Source of the DNA: Saccoglossus kowalevskii
Lineage: Eukaryota > Hemichordata > Enteropneusta > Harrimaniidae
Assembly (NCBI RefSeq): GCF_000003605.2
Contig: NW_003111488.1
Coordinates: 2,650 to 19,439, forward strand
Direction of reading: 5' to 3'
DNA length: 16,790 nucleotides
In this document: positions 1 to 9,385 of the stretch, in pieces
Position numbering within the stretch: the stretch's first letter is position 1
Layout: the number at the start of each line of letters is the position of its first letter
The notes under the pieces: generated by a model
Told to the model about the DNA's origin: nothing
The model's input: the letters and a program-made list of their open reading frames with translations, nothing else
The model's database searches: none
Made by a program: the position numbers and the translations under genes

Positions 1-29
1 CCCTAACCCTAACCCTAACCCTAACCCTA
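1..29 (+). repeat. Terminal telomeric repeat (CCCTAA)n
   Basis: Four perfect CCCTAA units plus CCCTA, then CCCTAT breaks the pattern. This is the C-rich strand of TTAGGG telomeric DNA, the type found in most animals. Its orientation puts the chromosome end at the left edge and the centromere to the right. The tract is far shorter than a natural telomere, so the assembly was probably trimmed here. An interstitial tract is possible, but its position at base 1 argues for a true end. Confidence 0.93.
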
Positions 30-1056
30 TTCCCTTCCCTCTACAACCTTCATGCCCACTGCCACAACCTGAGGAGCTTCTGCTCAGTTCTGTTGTTTGT
101 TCCTTCCCACTGATGAGCTCGTAGAGAGCGAAACCTGTCCGGGAAACCTGATGAGTGCATCCTTCACATCTTCCCATTTTTAGCTGACACTCATCTGCTC
201 TGAATTCATATACCTCCTATGTAGTCTTCATCTTCACTTGCATGTTATAAACTCGTAGGAAGGTATTCCTTTTACTTTTTGTTGTATATACTTCTTAGGT
301 CCTTTTGGCGGCTTTTCATTTTGGTTAGGCACCTAAGACTATCTCAAATTTCCATCCCTTATCTCACTCTATTCCTCCACATTTCACACTTATTCCTCTC
401 CCTATCTATCCACTCATCTTGTTCTGAAATTCTTTTTTATATTTTTTCCCACCCAATCTTTCATCCAGTCCCTATTTTGTTCACCCCATATTCCTAACCT
501 TATCCCTTCTCCCAACTCACCACCCCACTCCCGCATACCAAAATTGATTACTGCCAATCTAATTGTGACCCTTTATTTCCCACATATTTCCAGACTATCC
601 ATTTAGCAACTGCTATAGAAATCCTGCTTATTTTTTGCTCCCTGCACTTCAATTCTCCCACTCCAAAATATTGACCCTACATTCCATTTGGCTAGATCAA
701 TACACACCCAAACCTTACAGTATCTTAGAAATGCACTTGCCCTACGCATCCATCCAGCCTTCACCAACTTCACTCGACTTCTTAATAATTCCCATCCACC
801 CCTTCAACAAATTAACAGCTACGCCCTCTCTACAGCCCTCAATATTTATAAATCGAGTTCTCTCAATTCCTTCCTAATACCTCTCCCCTACCCTACCGAA
901 ACCACTTCTTCCCCACCACCATCCACAGCATCTGCACCCCTTACACAAATTCCTCTACCCAACCTACTCACCATGAGAATAAAATACCTCTAGAACCATA
1001 GTCATTGAGTTTTAAAACTCTAATGACCCCCAATCTCCACTACCCTTGCACTCCAG
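30..1056. other. Subtelomeric C/T-rich stretch without a gene
   Basis: Apart from the hammerhead-like motif, I see no gene. From about 340 on, the + strand is strongly pyrimidine-rich and dotted with CCCTA, CCCTAC and ACCCTAA fragments that look like decayed telomeric sequence. Open frames on the + strand here (for example 279-497 and 688-993) arise because a purine-poor strand has few stop codons. They are low-complexity, rich in Ser, Leu, Pro and Thr, and lack any recognisable domain. Confidence 0.7.
104..145 (+). ncRNA. Candidate type I hammerhead ribozyme
   Basis: All conserved core residues of a hammerhead are present in order. CTGATGA is at 110-116. Helix II pairs GCTC (117-120) perfectly with GAGC (126-129), with a GTAGA loop. 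GAAA is at 130-133. The cleavage-site dinucleotide TC (U16.1, C17) is at 138-139. Helix III is minimal: A133-T138 and C134-G137 with a two-base loop. Helix I pairs TTCCC (104-108) with GGGAA (141-145), with an A109/C140 mismatch at the base next to the core. Outer pairing 83-86 with 152-155 is possible. Very short helix III is typical of hammerheads carried by retroelements and satellites, which cut best as dimers. Activity is inferred; the mismatch may weaken it. Confidence 0.6.
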
Positions 1057-1069
1057 CCCTAACCCTAAT
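1057..1069 (+). repeat. Interstitial telomeric repeat
   Basis: Two CCCTAA-like units in the same orientation as the terminal telomere sit exactly where the first unit of the subtelomeric tandem array begins. They mark an old telomere junction or a telomere-derived part of the repeat unit. Confidence 0.75.
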
Positions 1070-1375
1070 CTGACTTCCCCTCACCACACTTCACATAACT
1101 ACCACATCCTCGCCCTCACACCATCATTTTAACATTGTACAATATATACGTCACAGCCCGAAAAAAAGAAGATCCACCTCAAGTTTAGGATTTGTCTCAC
1201 ATTTTAAATAAATACCTAACCCTCATCTAACATCCCCTCTCCACACTTCACATAACTGCCACATCCTGCCCTCACATCATCATTTTAACATGTACAATAT
1301 AAACGTCACGGCCCGAAAAAAGAAGCTCCACCTCAAGTTTGGGATTTCTCTTATCTTTTAAATAAATACCTAACC
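1059..1375 (+). repeat. Subtelomeric tandem repeat, two units of about 157 and 154 bp
   Basis: Unit 1 runs from 1059 to 1215 and unit 2 from 1216 to about 1369. Each starts with CTAACCCT and shares CCACACTTCACATAACT, GTACAATAT, ACGTCAC, a poly-A patch and CCACCTCAAGTTT. Each ends in TTTTAAATAAATAC. The next telomeric CTAACC then follows at 1370. The units differ by scattered substitutions and small indels, so the duplication is not recent. No coding capacity is visible. This may be subtelomeric satellite, or the 3' parts of an element added repeatedly to telomeric ends. Confidence 0.85.
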
Positions 1376-1896
1376 ATTTCCCCGAGTGTTATCCTAGTAT
1401 TCAGTAACATTCTTTTTTGGGGTGTGCATTTGAATCCTTGGGGTGGACTTATTTAACACTACCCCTACTATCACATTCATCATTACACCATGCTCCTAAT
1501 ACTATGGCCCTCTACGTTGTTCAGTAGGGATCTAGTAGTCCCATTTAGGAGACCACTTTCCTACATCATATCACTATATACTGGTCCCTCTCATTCCCTT
1601 TTTTTGATGCCCTATTACTATCCAACAATATTACATTTCTCCCATTACATTCCCACATATTTTATAGTTGTCCTGCCCTTATCACTTCCACTATACAATT
1701 TCCATGTTGCCCTATGAAATCTTCCTCTTTATTCTCATAAAAAAATCGTGTATTCTAATGGCCCTACCCTAAATCTATTCCTACCCTTTCATTACATTGG
1801 CCCAACCCTTCACAGCCTCCCCATCCTCCTCTTCTTATTTTACAATTCCTGCCACAACACAATCAATCCCAACTCTCAAAACCCTAAATTAAAACC
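1376..1896. other. Subtelomeric stretch, nothing recognised
   Basis: C/T-rich on the + strand, with scattered CCCTA-like fragments. Short frames at 1490-1717 and 1748-1948 are low-complexity and do not resemble proteins. No RNA gene or clear inverted repeat was seen. Confidence 0.6.
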
Positions 1897-1965
1897 AAAA
1901 AAAAGAAGATCCACCTCAAGTTTGGGATTTCTCTCATCTTTTAAATAAATACCTAGCCCTAACCC
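1897..1965 (+). repeat. 5'-truncated third copy of the subtelomeric unit, ending in telomeric repeat
   Basis: This copy matches only the last 60 or so bases of the tandem units, from the poly-A patch through CCACCTCAAGTTTGGGATTT to TTTTAAATAAATAC. It then runs into CTAGCCCTAACCC, a slightly decayed telomeric tract. It shares the 3' boundary with the other two copies but not the 5' part. Confidence 0.8.
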
Positions 1966-2596
1966 AAAGCCCTAGCCCCACAACATATCGTACTAAAACT
2001 GTAACTAATATTGATTCGCGTTAACACAATACAATTCATTCACAATAATCAGGTTATTTTAATTCATCAATAATACATTTATCCTTTCAGGTATCTGGGA
2101 GATCACAGTGATGAGACGATACTAAAATACATTGAACCTTAACATTGATTTGGTATTATACTTTTAACCATCTGGTGTTAAAGCAGTGTTCACTAGGGTA
2201 AGTTAATTTTCAAAAATGTTATTTGCCCTTATCTTTTAAAATAATATCTCCATTGTGAACTATGATTAATGCATGTTCTGGTTGTGACATTTCAGTAGGG
2301 TTGTCTTGCCTTTAGTAAATACCAGCATGTATATTTGGCCACCTTCTTCTAGTGACACATTCTGGTAGGTAATTATGATATCGGGCGGATTACAAGTGAA
2401 AGTATGATAAATATAGAGCTTTTAATGTAAGTTTTGTATATAAATTGACGATATGATCATGTTGGCCATTAGCCATAAAATTAGATTAGATGGTGACAAA
2501 TATTCAAGCGAAAAATTGAAAGTAGTTGCATAACACAGAATGTTCACAGAAAGTGGATAGTGAGTAAAGTCATGCGTGTTTACAGTAATTCGCCAG
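1966..2596. other. AT-rich intergenic stretch, nothing firmly recognised
   Basis: The strand bias of the subtelomere ends near 2000 and the sequence becomes ordinary AT-rich DNA like the gene region to the right. An acceptor-like TTATCCTTTCAG ending at 2090 precedes 16 open codons, but this is too weak to call an exon. Confidence 0.5.
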
Positions 2597-2618
2597 TTAC
2601 GTCACATGACTATATAAA
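2597..2618 (+). promoter_or_regulatory. Promoter-like cluster: CRE-like site, E-box, TATA box
   Basis: TTACGTCA (2597-2604) is an ATF/CREB-like site. It overlaps GTCACATGAC (2601-2610), a CACATG E-box of the M-box form. TATATAAA follows at 2611-2618. A start site about 30 bases downstream would give a 5' leader of about 50 bases to the ATG at 2691. The tight order is what a TATA promoter looks like, but the short frame that follows has no recognised product. Confidence 0.4.
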
Positions 2619-2690
2619 CTCAACACATTCAGGCAAACATTTCCCCCCACTCTCCGTGAAGCAAACACCTTGCATGATTTTCACAAGATA

Positions 2691-2807
2691 ATGGCATCAG
2701 ACAACCCGACTGATATTGAAAGTCTTGCTTTATTTTGTTTTAATGTATTTAAAATTAAAGACAAATTGTACTTTAATTTATACTTTATTTTCAAACCTAT
2801 GACATAA
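2691..2807 (+). CDS. Short frame downstream of a TATA-like promoter, unrecognised
   Basis: A 38-codon frame opens with ATG about 73 bases after the TATA box. The first 15 residues (MASDNPTDIESLALF) have a protein-like mix. The rest is rich in Phe, Lys and Tyr and looks like translated AT-rich DNA, and no good splice donor follows the first part. It runs towards, and overlaps on the opposite strand, the 3' untranslated region of the tetraspanin gene. It could be the 5' remnant of a gene, a small peptide gene or chance. Confidence 0.2.
   Translation: MASDNPTDIESLALFCFNVFKIKDKLYFNLYFIFKPMT
2784..2789 (-). terminator. Candidate poly(A) signal of the tetraspanin gene
   Basis: AATAAA on the minus strand, about 140 bases past the tetraspanin stop codon. 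Alternatives lie at 2817-2822 and 2729-2734 in the same AT-rich 3' flank, so the site in use cannot be chosen from sequence. Confidence 0.4.
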
Positions 2808-2927
2808 ATGTAATGATTTATTATTATTTATTTATTATTATTTAAGATATTATTATAATTATAGTAATTCGTTGTGACTAAAAATGGTTCTACTGTGCAA
2901 ATAGTAGCAACGCATCATAATTAGATG

Positions 2928-3128
2928 CTACAATTTTCGTGCCATTGTAAAATCAATATCTGGTACAGCAGATTTACGGATGTCCATGCTCATGTCGTTG
3001 TAGTTTTCTAATGGTGGAAGTTCCATATCTACATGTCTCATTTTGTCTGTATCTTTGTCTTTGTTGTAGTCCTTCGCATCAAAATCCAGATAGCGAACAA
3101 GAATAATAAAACCAAGCAAATCAGCAAG
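2928..3128 (-). CDS. Tetraspanin exon 7 (residues 260-325 and stop)
   Basis: From an acceptor ending TGTCTAG. It finishes span 4 (LADLLGFIILV, with the acidic residue often found in this span), followed by an unusually long charged cytosolic tail and a TAG stop. An alternative frame after the same acceptor also encodes a hydrophobic stretch (LLICLVLLFLFAIW) with a short basic tail. The phase-0 join to exon 6 excludes it, and the chosen frame gives the longer, protein-like tail. Confidence 0.85.
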   Translation of the reverse strand, partial: LADLLGFIILVRYLDFDAKDYNKDKDTDKMRHVDMELPPLENYNDMSMDIRKSAVPDIDFTMARKL

Positions 3129-6100
3129 CTAGACATATCAGTTGAAAGTAAAATACAGATAAAATTATCGATATTGAAATTTGATACATTGATGACATTG
3201 TGTCATTATTTGTGGTAATTGCTTGTAGTAATTAATGTAAAATGAGTATTAGCAAAGAATAACAAATGAAATGATCGAAGCAAATACTTCATTTGTGTTC
3301 AATTGAGGAAAACTGATATACGTTTAAAGATCATAGAATTAGTTGCCAGTCTTGTGTATAGTAAACATTTTTACACTGCTATTTTGTATACAAAAATAGA
3401 TGAATCGAGAATAAATGTGGTATTTCCATATTACACATAATGGTTAATTCTTCCACGAAGGTTGAAGTAAATCGGCCAGCACGTGTACGAGGTTTGTTTC
3501 CAAACAAGTAAAATTACTTGATTTTGATCTATTTGTTCACAAAATCATTGCATATGCACATGTACCAGACTAGCTGTTAAATATGTGCAAGATTTGAAGA
3601 GAATTGATCTGCCAAACAATCATTCAAAATGTCAATAACTAACATACATGAGGGGGGGAGTGAAGGGGGTTAAATCAATATGGCAAATTGTATACGATAC
3701 ACATAACATGTGAAACATCAAATCAATCTTTCTGTTTTTATTATATTATCTGAATGGTAAATCTTATAACTAACATTGACGACTACCATTACTAATAACG
3801 ATTATAATATTGCATCAACCAATACCTACCAGTATAATAATAATGACGCCACCGATCCCACCAAATATCAATATGTAGGGATACAACCATTCATAAATTA
3901 TTCCAAAGCATCCCTGAATTTCAAAAAGAAGAAACGAATAATTGAAAGTCTAATAACACATATCATACAAATCATTTTCTACAAAATATTTGCACTTGCT
4001 CTATAGCTAATATGATAAACACACATTCAGTTATGTTAATGGTGTTAATAAACGGGTATCAATCACGATAGGATGAGTAATTAGACATTGGGTAATGCTA
4101 TTTGGGTTGGAGTAAAAAGAGATCCAAACCAAGTAGTGCCACGTTGTTATACTTGTGGAAAGATATTGTGAGTCAGTTCTTGGGCGAACAGTGAAATTAA
4201 ACATGTATATACATTAATGTGACTCAATTGGAAGCAACGCAAGATAAAGCGTACTGCCACCTCTGATTGGCGAACTCGCCAAAATAGGTAAGAATAATTT
4301 TGAAATCACCAGTTCGGAGTCGTAGGTCATTGAGAAAGCAACTACCGTATGTCAAACAGTACAACATCGTATTAAACAATTCGGTATTTTCTGTAACAAA
4401 AGTTATACTGAATGGAACGTTACCCAAACACGAATGAACAATTGACCAAATGATTTATAACCTATGTGAATGTTTCAACAGAAAATTTAACCTCATTACT
4501 TTTCGAATATTTAAAAGGTATTGTCAAATCTGATAGGCTTGAGAAAGACAAATAATTTGTCTAATAGTTAGTTAATATCGGAATATTAACTGGACATTGG
4601 CTTTGGTCGATATAAAGAAATACTGTCCGCAAGTAGCTGTAATCCGTCTCTCTGAAGTATGATAACTTAATTATCGAGTTATTAAACCTTCAAGTCAGGT
4701 AACCGGTGATCGGAAAGTTCGCCACACATTCAATCGAACAAAGACACACAGAGAATCGAAATGTGTTACATTTGGTCTCAGCCATGTTGCTTCTTGGTCG
4801 CACCCCCGACTGACTCTCTCGTGCCGATACCACTTTATTCACTTTTCCAACTGTTAACCAATTACAGAGAAGTTAAAAGACTCTAAGGTGTCCTTCACAC
4901 ATGTATGCAATCACGCAAAGTATTCAACACGCCATAATGTTAGATTAATTGCCCCGGATACCAGGACGTAACTATCATATTTATCGGCGTCTTGTTATTT
5001 CAACTAACATTCCGTGTTTGACAATTATAACCGCCAGTTGTCTTTTAGTAATTTCAATAACATGCCATGAACGCTACCATGATAAATTGTAAGCAGATGC
5101 GGATTATCCAGGGGTCACCATTGAAAGCCACAATGACCGCTGGAGCGATCTCTGCTAAACACATGCAAATTTAAATCATGATAGAAGCAAGAATCTGTGT
5201 CTTACCTTGTTATTCATAAACTTGTTTGGTATATCGACATAGCAAGCTGATTCGTTAACCAAGCGGGGGCTAATGCCATCATTACTGATCATGCGAATCT
5301 CTTCTGGATCGACTGTGCAGCACGATTTTGGATAATGTTTTCTTTCTTCAGACGAATAGTATTTAATTTTTTCGTCTTCGTACCATTGGCTATAAAGCCA
5401 CTGCGTGTAGTTGAATTCGCCACAACACTGAAACTGAATACGCTAAACAATTACAAAATAACCATCCTCATTGAGGTAATGGCGAATATAAATATGATTA
5501 AAACATCATATCAATATAGCTTTCAAATCACCAATAATATCATTTAAATACAACAAAAACGATATGTTTCCGTATCATTTGACAACAAAAATGAATATTA
5601 AATAGTTTCTGGGTGCAATTTTCAAGACCCAATAATTCAATGTATAACACTTATTATTGAGGGTTGGCAAGGGCTATTTTCTTAAGCTGTAATCAATTGT
5701 TTTTATTTTCGTAATAATTTAAATAAATAAAAAACGTAAATTCGTAGACATGGGTAAGGTGGAAAATGTAATCAGCTAATACTAGTTTAGAAACTTCAAT
5801 ATTTGAGGTCAACACCATAAGTTGAACTTGATTAAGCCAAATATTCTAGAGGAAATGGATAAGAAACTATGGCACATTACAATAAAAATGTACTGTACCA
5901 TGTTCCTATGCATAATTTTAAAATATTGGATTGTCTAATCTTCCGATTTTGAAGTATCCTGTTTGTACATGTCTCCGTGACTGTACGGCCCATACTAATG
6001 TGTTTAAAGATTGTTTGGCAAATGTACCTTTGAAGAGGTGAAAATATGTAAATCGAGGTCTAACAGCAGATTGTATACGGTAACCACTTTTGTTGAATAT

Positions 6101-9100
6101 AATAGCTAAAAACATTCATACAGCTCAAAATCCAGTGTGTGCAACCATACTGTGTGTATTGGTACAAATGTAATGTACATAAGTTTGTTAAAACTAATTT
6201 CATAACAGTTTTTAAAATGTGTGATTCCGTTAAGATGATTCATGTGACTACCGTCAAACTCAGACAGTGTTTTATAATTTGAGGTTAATAATGCATATGA
6301 AGATCGTACAATAGGAACTCTGCAGTTGCATATTCCCCTTCTCTTTGACTAAACCAACTGATGTATCGCATCATATTTTTCTACAAAACAATTGAATTAG
6401 CAAGCGCAGTGCTCAATTTAGTGACATATAAACTAAATTATACGTTATGCAATGAAAGTAATAATATAGATCACTAGCAATAATATACTTACGTATACTT
6501 GTAGTTTGTCAATAGCTAATGTTACTTTATCCTCGCCATTGGTGCCATACGACTGTAGTATTGATCCTCTTAGAGTCAAAGTAAGGTCTCGTTTCATCTA
6601 TAGCAATATATATTGACACGGATATTCAGTATATAACTTGGACAATGTCAGGCCATATTAGTGCATGAAATTCATGGATTTATGTAAACATATTGCCCAA
6701 TTATTTTAATCTAAAGATCTCCTAATATACGTTAATAAATTGGTATACAATCGATGTAAATTTTATCTATCTTAAATCTATTTCTCCGATGAAAAATTAA
6801 AAACGTGCATTATATACAATTTTTGATCGTCGATTGTCAAATCAGAGTTTTGAATGTGCCAGACGGAACCCTAAAAAGTCACCAATCGAAAACCAAAAAT
6901 AATTAGGTTAGATTTAGTACGATTATTAGCATTCACCGATAAAAGCTGTCGAATTTGCACATAGGGAGTCCGAATGAATAACATTTTTACAGGGCTTACT
7001 GTTTGAATTCGAACAAATTATTATTATTGGTTTCTATAGATAACAAATATTGGTTGATCAAGATTGAGGTGTACACTGTATTCGTATGTTTGCATTACCT
7101 GGAAGACGAATACAATCGCCATTGTAGTAAACGCAATACTAATGATGAGTACCAACAAAATTAGAAAAAAATTCTGTAACAAATAAAAATAATTGTGTAT
7201 ACGAGTTTTAAAAGGAGGACCTTCATTTTTGCTCAAAAAATATTAATTGAAAACATATCTTGACAATGAATAATGATATCATACCCTTCGATTTATGTGT
7301 ACAGAGATGTATATTTATAATTACCGTAAATAAAGCACATTTACTGTTTTTCCATACTCCATACACTCCTATAATTGTCATGCCGATAATATATGCTCCC
7401 ATACCAATAAGTGCATAGGTTGCCACCAACAACGTGTCACTCACAAAGATAAACACTTCCTTGGATACAGCATGATTATAGACGGCGACCCATGAAAATA
7501 TACCAACAAACACTGCTGTGATGCCAACAACCTGCAATGAAGATATTTCAAAGTAACCATATTGATAATTTGGACATTATACATTGTAGCCCAAACATTT
7601 TAAAGCGCAGTGGTCGTCGCGCAGCGCGTGTTCGAATTTCATGTAAATAAACAATGCATTTTACACACGTTGTATACGTCGCTATGAGTCCCATATCGGA
7701 CAAGACGCTGCACGACGACTACCGCCCTTTAAATGTATGATAACAGTAAAATGAACGAACGAATACGTGAATAAACTATCAACTAAATAATTTGTGGAAG
7801 ATATACACGAAATATTCTACATACTAATACATGAACTATGGTTAGCATTGGCAAGGTTGGCTTGGAGAAACGATTGTTATATTGAAAGAAGCACTCTATT
7901 TCTAATCCCCAGAACCATGCAGAAATATTACACTTCCATTGACTATGTTATAAACACGTGTCAAATAAAATGGTGTGGAATGATTACAATGTTCAGTTTA
8001 TTGGTTCATTAATTTACTTCTTACAATCGTATTCTTAAATGGAAACATAATTTAAATTAAGTGTCATTGTCATCTAGTCCTTCACCAGTGAAATTTGATA
8101 TATCAATATGTAGCTGCAAATGTTGGGGCAAGACATTCCCTCTATCCCGAGTCCTGAAATGCCCCGGTTTTCAGGTAAAGTGCCTTAATCGTGACACGCA
8201 AATGTGGCATCATACTGTACTAATAACTTCTAACACGGACCCGTTCTATAATTAATGCTAATTAATTCTATCACTAGCAGCGATCCAGGAATGTGGTTGT
8301 ACATTTAGCTAAACAAATGAGCATATTTGATAACATAAAAAAAAATGCATTGCAACCAACATTCGGTATCGTGAATCATTGTATGAACGGAATCATGCAG
8401 GCTATTTCAGAAAATTGGTTGCTAAAATGACTTGCACCTATAACCAGTATGAACGATCCTGATACGAAGCCCTGTTCATCTGCGGAAATAATTCAGACAA
8501 AATGCCTATCAATTTTGATAGAATCGCAAAATAACACTTTCAGGCGAACTATCAACTGAATTAGACAATATGTTATTGAGAAATCGGAATGGGCAAGAAT
8601 AAAAAAAAAAAAATTCTTCGACTCTCAAATCAAATATGACGTACACTTGTAACCCAATGATGATGATGATACCAGAAGTATAAAAGTTTATCAACGTTGT
8701 AGACCATCGTGATGAAAAGTAACCATGTTTGATTGTGATCGGGTAAAGTATGTTCGATAATGGCTCACGCACGGACGGAACCCGAATTAATAATCCGCGA
8801 TTGCTTACGAAAATTCATACAACATTGCTATTTGCATTCCGATAACACAGTTCATATTAATCAAGACTGGCGAAACAAGACGCTTTTTGAATTTTCGAAA
8901 ATTATATTTTTGTTATGAAATCGAACTTATTTAAAACATACGGGACCAATGCCATTTGTTTTTATTTAGTTATATTCTACACATCGACCCAATTATCATA
9001 TGTTGATATTTAGTAACCTATAGTGTTATAATTTGGACATCCCAAAATGGTTCATGTTTACATTTATTTCTTATTCGGCACAAAATTTGATTCTTAAATG

Positions 9101-9385
9101 TTAAGTGGAGTACATGGTAGGTCCTTCCAGTCCATGGACTATCACTTTTTACAAAAAGCAAAATGGTGGATTACATCACGTGAACCCACTTTTGATATGG
9201 ATTGTAATTTAAACAACAAAATAAATGTAAATATTTTAAAAATGTATGAAGAACGATTTTCTAAAAAGTTGTAAATGTGTAAAGCACTTTGAGATACTTA
9301 CCAAAAGAAACAGTTTGCATACTGTACAAATACTCTTTATTCGACTCCTACGCCGTTTGCGTATTTTGTTCTGTAGTGTAGACAT
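2928..9385 (-). CDS. Tetraspanin, complete gene of seven coding exons (325 aa)
   Basis: Tetraspanins are four-span membrane proteins that organise receptors, integrins and proteases in membrane microdomains. Coding exons on the minus strand are 9385-9302, 7531-7325, 7173-7099, 6597-6493, 5427-5206, 3913-3830 and 3128-2928. Each intron has GT..AG borders and phase 0, and the frame stays open through all joins. Membrane segments are near residues 24-44, 61-84, 98-121 and 244-270. The large extracellular loop has the family cysteines: CCG (158-160), PKSCC (190-194), C219 and GC (232-233). It has two N-glycosylation sequons, at 163 and 215. Exon 3 is 75 bp, the usual size for the third-span exon in this family. 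The N-terminus is strongly basic, and C20 and C23 could be palmitoylated. The tail of about 55 residues is long, rich in Asp and Lys, and contains a YNDM (YxxPhi) sorting-like motif at 302-305. The subfamily is not identified. Confidence 0.94.
3830..3913 (-). CDS. Tetraspanin exon 6 (residues 232-259)
   Basis: 28 codons from acceptor TTGAAATTCAG to donor CTG|GTAGGT. It starts with the sixth loop cysteine in GCFGIIYEWL and enters the fourth membrane span (YILIFGGIGGV). Confidence 0.92.
5206..5427 (-). CDS. Tetraspanin exon 5 (residues 158-231), variable part of the large loop
   Basis: 74 codons from acceptor CAGTTTCAG to donor AAG|GTAAGA. It begins exactly at the hallmark CCGEFNY and holds PKSCC and a fifth loop cysteine (SAC). 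The sequons NYT and NES are here. This is the part of tetraspanins that contacts partner proteins and varies most. The frame is open across the exon, and it shows no sign of decay. Confidence 0.95.
6493..6597 (-). CDS. Tetraspanin exon 4 (residues 123-157)
   Basis: 35 codons from acceptor TTGCTATAG to donor TAC|GTAAGT. It is the first part of the large extracellular loop: helix A (LTLTLRGSILQSYG), then helix B ending in IDKLQVY, the family's xxLQxxx pattern immediately before CCG. Confidence 0.92.
7099..7173 (-). CDS. Tetraspanin exon 3 (residues 98-122)
   Basis: Exactly 25 codons, from acceptor TTTGTTACAG to donor CAG|GTAATG. They encode the third membrane span (NFFLILLVLIISIAF onwards, ending VFVFQ). 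Confidence 0.93.
7325..7531 (-). CDS. Tetraspanin exon 2 (residues 29-97)
   Basis: 69 codons between acceptor TTCATTGCAG and donor ACG|GTAATT. It completes span 1 (VVGITAVFVGIFSW), encodes the small extracellular loop, then span 2 (TLLVATYALIGMGAYIIG). It ends in the short inner loop GVYGVWKNSKCALFT, which is the family pattern (small residues, then xxSKC) before span 3. Confidence 0.93.
7595..7736. mobile_element. Short imperfect inverted-repeat element (MITE-like) in tetraspanin intron 1
   Basis: About 40 bases at each end are imperfectly inverted copies. The left arm is ACATTTTAAAG followed by GTGGTCGTCGCGCAGCG. The right arm, read in reverse complement, is ACATTTAAAGGGCGGTAGTC followed by GTCGTGCAGCG. 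It is GC-rich within an AT-rich intron and has no coding capacity. It is likely a small non-autonomous DNA transposon. Target duplications are not clear. Confidence 0.6.
9302..9385 (-). CDS. Tetraspanin exon 1 (residues 1-28)
   Basis: Starts MSTLQNKIRKRRRSRIK, then CTVCKLFLL, the beginning of the first membrane span. The ATG at 9385-9383 is the only one that leads into the donor TTG|GTAAGT (9301-9296), which matches the donor consensus fully from +1 to +6. The basic stretch fits the positive-inside rule for a cytosolic N-terminus. A 5' untranslated exon upstream is possible: an AG sits just before the ATG. Confidence 0.88.

Noticed and set aside
279-993. Open frames on the + strand near the telomere (279-497, 635-877, 688-993)
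   Set aside because: Low-complexity Ser/Leu/Pro/Thr-rich translation of a purine-poor strand, mostly with non-ATG openings and no domain. The lack of stops comes from composition.
2088-2142. Possible terminal exon: acceptor TTATCCTTTCAG, then YLGDHSDETILKYIEP and stop
   Set aside because: Only 16 codons, with no upstream exon in the remaining 2 kb of subtelomere and no clear poly(A) signal.
3650-3672. G-rich run as a possible G-quadruplex
   Set aside because: Only two long G-runs, in an intron; there is no four-run pattern.
4224-4427. Minus-strand 67-codon frame inside tetraspanin intron 5
   Set aside because: It lacks splice borders in frame with the tetraspanin, has no family cysteine pattern, and the true next exon is at 3913-3830.
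4795-4812. GGGTGC on the minus strand as the tetraspanin GC motif
   Set aside because: The sequence after it has no membrane span. The segment at 3913-3830 has an acceptor, GC motif, span 4 and donor in the right phase.
7794-8255. + strand frames 7794-8012 and 8061-8255
   Set aside because: They lie inside tetraspanin intron 1, one opens with GTG, and the composition is that of translated AT-rich DNA with no domain.
8509-8772. Minus-strand frame with a hydrophobic run as tetraspanin exon 1
   Set aside because: It has no good donor in phase 0. The frame at 9385-9302 has an ATG, basic N-terminus, CxxC and a full consensus donor.
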